64,000 nt of DNA from Calliphora vicina (lineage: Eukaryota > Arthropoda > Insecta > Diptera > Calliphoridae). A program made the position numbers and the translations under genes. Under the pieces are notes generated by a model. The model worked only from the letters and a program-made list of their open reading frames with translations, was not told the DNA's origin and made no database searches. Positions 56,871-64,000 of the stretch are shown in pieces. Position 1 is the stretch's first letter. The number at the start of each line of letters is the position of its first letter. The stretch covers positions 106,094,226 to 106,158,225 of the forward strand of contig NC_088780.1 in NCBI RefSeq assembly GCF_958450345.1. The letters run 5' to 3'.

Positions 56871-57376
56871 GTGTTATTATGGATATATAGTAGAATATGA
56901 AAACGGCTTTTAATTAAAAAGCAAACTGTATAGTAGTTTAAAAATAAGCAAAATTTTATACTTTATTTTAATTTTGCCTTAAAATTAATGTGTTCTAATT
57001 TTTTGATGTGAAAAACTTATTAAAAAAAATAAAATTGTCAAAAGTTTTTACTCATTTATTAAATTTCTAACCACACATGCTTAAGTGGTGTTTATGATGT
57101 TGGTCGCCACTAACTAAGCCTGTTTGTTCATGTTGTATCTTTTTTTTTTATTTTTTTATTTATTAAAAATGATAACGAAAAAACCAACTATAAGCATTAA
57201 ATTAAAAAAGTTTTCAAACTGCTTAATAACAAGTTTTTAGTTTGAATTTTTTAATAACAATTTTTCTTTTATCTAAATTTAAATTTTTAAAAAAAAAAAT
57301 ATGTCACATCATGTCTAACAAAATTTAACAGTTTTTAGTGAAATTTTATCGCATACCCCATGAAATATACATATCG
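56871..57376. other. AT-rich stretch, nothing recognised
   Basis: No gene or repeat was recognised. Confidence 0.4.
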
Positions 57377-57524
57377 TTACCTTAATATAGAAAAGTCCTA
57401 ACTTGTGTTTTTTTAAGTCGAGATATTTTGGATAAATATGTTATATGAGCGGATCATTTATCGAAATAAACGAAAATCTGGGCTGACAAAAAACACGAGT
57501 TAGGGCCTTTCTATATTAAGGTAA
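57377..57524. mobile_element. Palindromic MITE, 148 bp
   Basis: TTACCTTAATATAGAAAAGT at the left is inverted at the right end (...CTATATTAAGGTAA). The arms of about 38 bp continue through AACTTGTGTTTTTT. The target duplication is not clear. Confidence 0.75.
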
Positions 57525-58137
57525 TGTTATGTATTAAGCTGCTTAAATAAATGTGTTGAGGCATAAACTGTTTTACATTTTTTTTTTTGATGAGTAGTTC
57601 AGCAGTTTTAAAATGTATTTTTATTTTGGTGGTTGTATGTTGTGAATTTTTTAAATTAGAATTTATAAGCACGTACTATATACAGAAATTTAACATGTAG
57701 ATAAATTTAGAAAATTGTTTAATTGTAATACATACCATCAAAATATCTTTTTTTTTAAGTTTTGATATTGTGTATTGTAAATAATACTGTTGTTTACGTA
57801 TGATTAATATTTTGTTGGAAAATTTTTCTAAAATTACTCATACGCCCAAAAATTTAATATTTACTGTATGATAAAATTGAAAATTTTTATATCCTAATAC
57901 TTACGCAAGATTTAAATTATATAGAAAACACAGTAATTCTTTCTCTAGATTGTTATTATTTTTTTAGTCATAAAGTACACAGTACATTTTGGCACATTGG
58001 TAATATTTTTGCGAATTTGTCCATGGCCATTTTGCACAGATGTGACAGAATTTCGTGGATGTAGTGTTGAATTTCCTCTTTCAATATAATGATGGTTTTC
58101 GACAACAACACCTTACCGGTAAGCTGTCATATTTATC
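57525..58137. other. Non-coding stretch, nothing recognised
   Basis: AT-rich sequence without recognisable features. Confidence 0.4.
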
Positions 58138-58388
58138 CCTATCGCGAATAAATATTTCACATGAAATATGTTCTCTTTACCTTTTTTCGTTCATCAACAT
58201 TGTTCACGTGAAAAAATTCCGCATGCTGTGGAATTTTTAGATGGAATTTTGTAAACAATAAACTGCTATTACGAACAAAATCAACTATTGTGAATGAAAA
58301 GTTCATGGGGAATTTCACGATAGTAATTTTCCCTTCGAGGGAAATGAATATTTCATGGGAACAAAATTTCACATGTTATTGCCGATAG
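58138..58388. repeat. Possible MITE with CCCTATCG ends
   Basis: CCCTATCGCGAATAA at the left resembles the inverse of the right end (CCCTATCGGCAATAA). AATATTTCAC/ATGAAATATT words are scattered inside. Weak arms and no duplication. Confidence 0.4.
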
Positions 58389-58439
58389 GGGGGTGATTGT
58401 TTTTTTCTATTTTTTTTTTGGTTGGCAACACTTTATTGC

Positions 58440-59120
58440 ACAAATGTCGGCAAATTTTCAACAAGATCGGTCGAGAACTCTCTGAGTTCCTTTAAGATAT
58501 TTTTAGTCCCTTAGTGGGATGCGAGTGGGATATCTATCAAAATAAATATTTTATAACTCTGACTTTTTTTTGCAAAATCGATTTTTTCTTCAATATGGGT
58601 CCTTTTTTTAATTTTTTTTTTTTTGCTCAAAAATAATTCGTATTTGCAAAAAAAAAGTCAAAAATTGTAAGTCTTGAGTTATAAAATATTTATTTTGATA
58701 GATATCCTACTCGCATCCACTAAGCGACCAAATAGGTGTTCAAGGAAAATATCTAAGCTTTATTTTAAGAAAAAAAGGGCCCATTTTAAAAAAAAGTCAA
58801 AAAAGTTTTTGATTTCGGAAAAAAAATATTAAATTTTTTTTTTTTTTTTAAATATTTTTTTTCGAAAGATTGAAGAAAGAGCTATCTAAACTATTTGGGA
58901 CACATTTTGCTAAGAACAATAGGTAATAAGTTACATGGATAAGAAAAAACCCCTGTTTGACCAAAATGTCAAAATTTGACCCCTTATAACTCCGAGAGTT
59001 CTCGACCGATCTTGTTGAAAAATTGTGTCTGAGTTACTATCCAATAGAACTAACCTTGGTGCAAATTTCATCGGAAGACAGCGATTTCAAAAGTTGGTTC
59101 ACTTGACATGAAATGCCCCG
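58440..59120 (-). repeat. Dispersed repeat, as in 27090-27730
   Basis: It shares 'ttagtgggatgcgagtggga', 'aacaataggtaataagttac' and 'gtgcaaatttcatcggaaga' with 14580-14760, 25612-25905 and 26966-27872. Confidence 0.6.
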
Positions 59121-59139
59121 TATATATATTTAATTTGTC

Positions 59140-59285
59140 TATAGAAAATTGAAGTTATCGATAAATTTACCACATAAAATTAAAGTTATCGATAAATATT
59201 CTGTAGAAAATTAAAGTAAACTCTATCAAATTAACAGAAAATTAAATTTATCTATAAATTGTCTATAAATAATATTATTTATTTA
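59140..59285 (+). repeat. Minisatellite with TATCGATA, left part
   Basis: Units of about 31 bp (TCTATAGAAAATTGAAG, then TTATCGATAAAT) occur with TATCGATA at 59156 and 59187. The array resumes in the same orientation after the family D insertion at 60890. Confidence 0.7.
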
Positions 59286-59730
59286 TACAATTTGACTACA
59301 CCAAGCTATTTTGGAATATTGATGTGAAGGCAACCAAAGCTCTAATTGGGTTGGAATTCTAGTAGGATTGATAGTAACCAGCCCTTATAGGTAAATGAGA
59401 TAATAGTACACAGGATTTTTGATAGGGTTTGTAGGGATGTAGAAGAGCTGGAGACAGTTGAGCACTAGGGTGGTTTTATAAAATCGATTTCCGATTTTTA
59501 TAGATGCTCAATTTAAGAATTGTGCCATTTAGTGTAAAAATACGATTGTTAATGTTATAGCTCAATCGGACTTTGCCTTCCCATGCCTAAAGTGCCTCGA
59601 AGTATTAAAATGACTACTACATTTTCTCATTTTGACGTAACTTATTTTCTCAACTCTTCTGGCATCTCTTGAACTTTACGCCATTTTGCAATATCTGGCA
59701 TCTACTAGTTAATTTTTCATTACTAATCAT

Positions 59731-60611
59731 CAGGGAAACCGGAAATATGTTCTAAAAAAAGCGTTTTAGGCGCTTTAAATATGCAGTAAAAACTTTAAAA
59801 TATGCTCTTAAAATTTAAAAAATATGCTCTTAAAAAAACAAACTTTTACATAATTTTTAACAAAAAAAAATGTACTTAAATTTTCAAATAAAAATCGTTG
59901 TCTATTGGATCTGAAAACATTTTTAAACATAGAAAATGTTCTTTCGACATCAACTGATGTTACAGGAGCAAATTAAAACGACAATATTTCTTTAACACTT
60001 AGAACGGTTAAGTTTGAATTAGAACTAAAATTTGATATTTAGATGGAGCTATTATTAAAATAATGCTTATTTTATATTAAAACAAGTAAGATAGCTATAT
60101 TCGGCTGTGCCGAATCTTATATACCCTTTACCTAATTATACTTCAAAATAAAAAATTTTAATATTTTTAGGTGAACAACATTTTCAGTTTTTTCATTTTT
60201 TGGATAAAAACATTTTTCGAATTGTTATTTTAAATTTAAAAAAAAAAAATTTTTGTTTTTTAATTTTTTTTTGGTGAAAAGCAATCTATTTTTCAATTTT
60301 GAATTTTAAACAAAGGAAGTAAAAACCTGTAACACAACAGCGAAAAATAAGTAAGACAAAATTTGTTTTTGATAAACTCAAAATATGCTATTAAACAGTA
60401 AAATATGCTCTAAAAACGCAAAATATGACATAAATATGCTCTTAAAACAAATATATGCAAAAATATGTATTTAAGGGTAAAATATGCAAAAATATGCACT
60501 AACAAATCGATGCCAAAATTCTTAAATAGTTCTGAAACGTGTAAATATCTTATCCATGTGCTCATTAGACTCACCAGAAAAAACATGCATTTGCATATTT
60601 TGGTTTCCCTG
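59731..60611 (-). mobile_element. Non-autonomous hAT element, copy 3 (881 bp)
   Basis: The ends CAGGGAAACCGGAAATATG and ...GCATATTTTGGTTTCCCTG are flanked by exact 8-bp duplications CTAATCAT (59723-59730, 60612-60619). It lies in the same orientation as copy 1. It shares the INE-like fragment and AAATATGC subterminal words. Confidence 0.93.
59808..60038 (-). pseudogene. hATC fragment, copy 3
   Basis: This is the same region as in copies 1 and 2, reading FAPVTSVDVERTFSMFKNVF and RSNRQRFLFENLSTFF. One in-frame TAA interrupts it just before FAPV. Tyr-to-Phe and Lys-to-Thr changes are seen relative to copy 2. Confidence 0.82.
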
Positions 60612-60889
60612 CTAATCATGTTTTACAGCATAAAGTAAAAATCTGGGAAATCCAATTTTGGTTGTGACTTGTCGCTTGTAAAGGTACTTACAGAGAAATA
60701 TTAATTTAAAGTTTGTTGTTGCAATATTGGTAAGCAAAGGAGATGATGAACAACTTCTGGGAATCTCCGCTTTAAAGAATAGCACAGTTATCAGTCAGGT
60801 AGAAGCTGTTAGCGATAGCATTTTTGAAAACTTCAGGACTCTTTCGGCACGGGAAGGCTAAGTCCGATTGAGCTAAAACATATTTTATC

Positions 60890-61090
60890 TATTAAAACTT
60901 ATCGATAACATTTCTATAGAAATTCTAAATAATCGATAATTTTTCTTTAGAAATTCTAAGTTATCGATAACTTTTTTATGGAAATTCCAGGTTCTCAATA
61001 ACTTTTCTATGAAAAATCAAGGTTATCGATGACTCTACTATAGAAATACAAATTTATCGAACAATTTTCTACGGAAAGATTTTCTATAGA
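60890..61090 (+). repeat. Minisatellite with TATCGATA, right part
   Basis: About six units of 30-36 bp (TTCTATAGAAATTCTAAG, then TTATCGATAACT) are present. Perfect TATCGATA occurs at 60900 and 60962, with near matches at 60931 and 61023. Confidence 0.75.
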
Positions 61091-61182
61091 AATTCAAACT
61101 TATCCAAAATTTAATTTAATTAATTTTTCCAAATTACAGTTATGCCAACATTTTCAATTGACAAACAATGTTTTGTGTACAC

Positions 61183-62884
61183 TAGGGTGGCCCTTAATAA
61201 ACGAAAGTTGGATTTTGGCCATTCTCACCCCCAGTTTGGTGAACATTAGTAAAAAAATCATCCTGAAAAAATTTTAGGTAAATCGGTTGGGGTTAAGCCC
61301 TCTGAAGTTTTGAGATGCATTTACGAGGGGAAAAAATGCACTTTTTTCAGTTTTTGTAAAAATTTTGCCATTAAAAAATTACTTTTGTAATTTAATTTAA
61401 AAGAATCGAAATGTGTACGTAATTGTCGTTCTAATGAGACATAAAAAACAGAAATCGGCCAACAAATTTTAAAGTTATTAAAAATTCGCCAGGCCATTAT
61501 CGTGTCTCAGGCCACTAGAACAAGAAATGTAGGAACAAAATTAACATATTTTGATAATTATTAAAATAAAAGCTCATTTTTACTTAAAATATGTCCATAT
61601 ATACTTATATATGAGTTTTTGTCTTCGTAGGATACCGTTAACCTATTCTTAGGTATGAACAAAAAAATTAAATTTTTTTAACGGCAGTTTCAAAACTCCA
61701 TTTTAAAATTTTTAAAAATTTTGTTAAACAAATTTCAGAATTTTTTGATCATCTCATTGGGATTTATTAAGAGTATAATAGGGAATAAAAATGTGAAAAA
61801 ATTATAATAATATCTCTTATAGTTTTTCCGTACCTGCGATTTAATTTTGAAATTTTCGAGAAAAATTAATTATTTGGCAATTTTTAGGCCAATGCTGCTT
61901 TTGTAAATACTAGGCTTTGTGTTATATTTTTGTTAAATTTCACCAAAATCGGCCCAAAAATATACAACATTTCGAACATTTCGAAATATCTCCAAGAGAA
62001 ATTCCAAATATTGAAAAATTTGACCTTTGACCTTCACGATTTAAGGGTTAACGTTTTCCGATTTTAGTAAAAGTTTCAGAGTATATTTAGAATTATCTGG
62101 ACTATAATATTTTAATTAAGTTTTGCTTAAAATTCATAAGAGTAAGGAAATAGAGCTCATTTGCCTAAAAATTGCCAAATAATTGGTTATTTTCGAAAAT
62201 TTCAAAATTTAAATCGCAGGTACGGAAAAACTATAAGAGATATTTTCATAATTTTTTCATATTTTTATTCCCTATTATACTCTTAATAAATCCCAATGAG
62301 ATGATCTAAAAATTCTTAAATTTGTTTAACAAAATTTTTAAAAATTTGAAAATGGAGTTTTGAAACTGCCGTTAAAAAAATTTTATTTTTTTGTTCATAC
62401 CTAAGAATAGGTTAACGGTATCCTACGAAGACAAAAACTCATATATAAGTATATATGGACATATTTTAAGTAAAAGTGAGCTTTTATTTTAATAATTATC
62501 AAAATATGTTAATTTTGTTCCTAAATTTCTTGTTCTAGTGGCCTGAGACACGATAATGGCCTGGCGAATTTTTAATAACTTTAACATTTTTTGACCGATT
62601 TCTGTTTTTTATATCTCATTAGAACGACAATTACGTACACATGCCGATTCTTTTAAATTAAATTACAAAAGTAATTTTTTAATGGCAAAATTTTTACAAA
62701 AACTGAAAAAAATGCATTTTTCCCCTTGTAAATGCATCTCAAAACTTCAGAGGGCTTGCGGCACGTCTTATCCCCAACCGATTTACCTAAAATTTTTTCA
62801 GGATGATTTTTTTTTACTAATGTTCACCAAACAGGAGGGTGAGAATGGCCAAAATCCAATTTTCGTTTATTAAGGGCCACCCTA
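61183..62884. mobile_element. Large fold-back element, 1702 bp, exact 8-bp duplication
   Basis: The whole element is an inverted repeat. TAGGGTGGCCCTTAATAAAC at 61183 is mirrored at 62884, and matching blocks continue to about 61880 and 62160 ('gataccgttaacctattctt', 'ctcattgggatttattaaga', 'ccattatcgtgtctcaggcc'). The arms are thus about 700 bp around a spacer. The flanks GTGTACAC (61175-61182, 62885-62892) are an exact 8-bp duplication. Non-coding. Relatives are at 12264 and 45829. Confidence 0.92.
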
Positions 62885-62892
62885 GTGTACAC

Positions 62893-64000
62893 ATGTTCAA
62901 TACAAAATACATTTTATTTTGAAAATTTCATCAAAGAGTATTCTCATTTTACCAATCCTTTCAGTTGAACACATTCAAATAGGTATTTTACCGAAACTGC
63001 ATTAGTGGCAGCATCTCCAATATTGAAATAAATGCATGTTAATAAGCAAATGTAGCAACATGTTTGAAAATAAGTATGTATGTATATAGTAAATATTATC
63101 CAAAAATGCTTCTGTTTGACACACAATCCCATTTTGCTTTTATCTAACATCTATACAGGACAGCACTCACCCAACTCTATTCTCTAGTAAGTGACACTTT
63201 GATGTTTCGCCTTCGAAATGAAGTCAGCTAACCAAACAAAAAAAAAAAAACACATATAACAAGGTGTTGCTTGCCAAAGGTGTCAACATCGATTTTTTCC
63301 CCTTTTTTTTGTAAATACAGGTAGTTGAATATGAAAAAAAAAACTAAAAAAATAATAATGAATGTACTAGTTGCAAAAACCACTACACGTTCAACACGTT
63401 TTAATATAAAATTTCAAATTATCAGTGGGGCGTTATGACCAGGCAGAAAATGAACATGTTTGTAGGAAAAAGAAAATCCTATAATATTTGGTAAACATTT
63501 TTGGCAAAAAAAAAGAGTACATACATACAACATAATCATTACTGTAGTGGAGGTGTTTTTGTATGTTTATGTGTGCTGTTATTCCCTTATTTAACTTTTA
63601 GGTGTCATTAAATGTTCTTAACAGCACACAAATTATAACGACGTGCCATAAACTTTATTTGGTTCGCGCGCATCCACTTAAATACACAACAATTTCCCTA
63701 AATGCCATCACAATCATTTTCCACAGCAACATGGCCAGAACACAGGAAAAACGAAAATCTCAAACAACAAATAATAATTGAGATTTTAATCACACCCTCA
63801 CACTTTTGAATTTTAATTGCCAGTGAAGCCTATGTTTGAAAAAAAACGACAGCAAATTAAAAAAGCGTTCAAACTAATGAACTTTTTAAAGTCGAACGAT
63901 TTATATTTAAGGAAAACAAGAGCAGTTTTAGTGCGTGGCTTTCCTGTCAATTTATTAATGAAGAGTAAAGGGAAATCACCAGATATTTGTTAGGAGGGCT
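62893..64000. other. Non-coding stretch, nothing recognised
   Basis: Composition is somewhat more complex here (63160-63240, 63640-63830) than in repeats, but I found no exon with matching splice phase for the testican-like gene. Regulatory or UTR sequence is possible. Confidence 0.4.

Larger units (their letters stand above)
59466..60885 (-). mobile_element. Family D element, copy 2, with nested hAT
   Basis: TAGGGTGGTTTTATAAAATC begins the element, followed by the inverse of 34048 inward and, at 60617-60880, the inverse of 32180-32460 ('acttgtcgcttgtaaaggta', 'gcaaaggagatgatgaacaa'). The other terminus is missing. No INE-like copy is present here, so that insertion in copy 1 came after the two copies separated. 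A hAT element is inserted at 59731. Confidence 0.75.

Noticed and set aside
63160..63240. Possible upstream testican exon with a GTGAGT donor
   Set aside because: The phase needed to join 37196 runs into a stop directly upstream of the donor.

Overview
This 64 kb window is very AT-rich eukaryotic DNA from an insect, most likely a higher (probably calyptrate) fly. The evidence is a set of exons resembling the fly testican gene Carrier of Wingless, several mariner, Tc1 and hAT transposon families, and INE-1/DINE-1-like repeats carrying the usual fly marker block (a 'cctataaagtatata' stretch followed by a GTCTG-rich block). The exact species is inference. No prokaryotic features, rRNA, tRNA or CRISPR arrays were found.

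The only host coding sequence I can support is three minus-strand exons at 37196-37076, 35163-35061 and 31471-30995. They have good GT/AG splice sites and their codon phases join exactly (1/2, then 2/1). They encode a Gly/Ala-rich stretch ending WIHDPT, a four-cysteine module of the kind found at the N-terminal side of the testican (SPOCK) follistatin-like region, and a long Asn-rich, then Asp/Glu-rich segment. The signal peptide, Kazal, EF-hand and thyroglobulin exons were not found. If the gene is complete, its flanking introns run past both window ends (over 26 kb upstream and over 30 kb downstream), so almost everything else here would be intronic.

The rest is layered mobile DNA. From the left: an INE-like repeat split by a nearly intact Tc1-like element (84-1669); a TIR element holding a Helitron (2383-4545); decayed Tc1/mariner and hAT transposase genes (5285-7010); a 3.2 kb TAGGATGG-ended element holding an INE-like repeat, a mariner with internal tandem duplications and a pogo-like MITE (7431-10593); another TAGGGTGG element with a nested CACAG-ended element (12264-14274); two sibling Helitrons (15229-16652, 20420-21725); CACTA-like, Tc1-like and Harbinger-like MITEs (17169-24178); decayed mariners (22200-23190, 28500-29265); and a small Helitron (25283-25609).

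Around the exons, the 3.6 kb intron carries a three-layer nest: a TAGGGTGG element with exact 8-bp duplications, an INE-like repeat inside it, and an 892-bp hAT element inside that. The most upstream exon lies between two decayed arrays of about 240-bp units containing CGATTAATCG palindromes. Downstream in coordinate order are a second hAT pseudogene, a CACT-ended element, two more copies of the 880-bp hAT, a nested composite at 51630-53761, further decayed mariners, a minisatellite with TATCGATA motifs split by an insertion, and a 1.7 kb near-complete palindrome at 61183-62884 with exact 8-bp target duplications.

The most unusual pattern is that two unrelated small hAT families have each lost most of the transposase yet keep a readable C-terminal dimerisation (hATC) segment.
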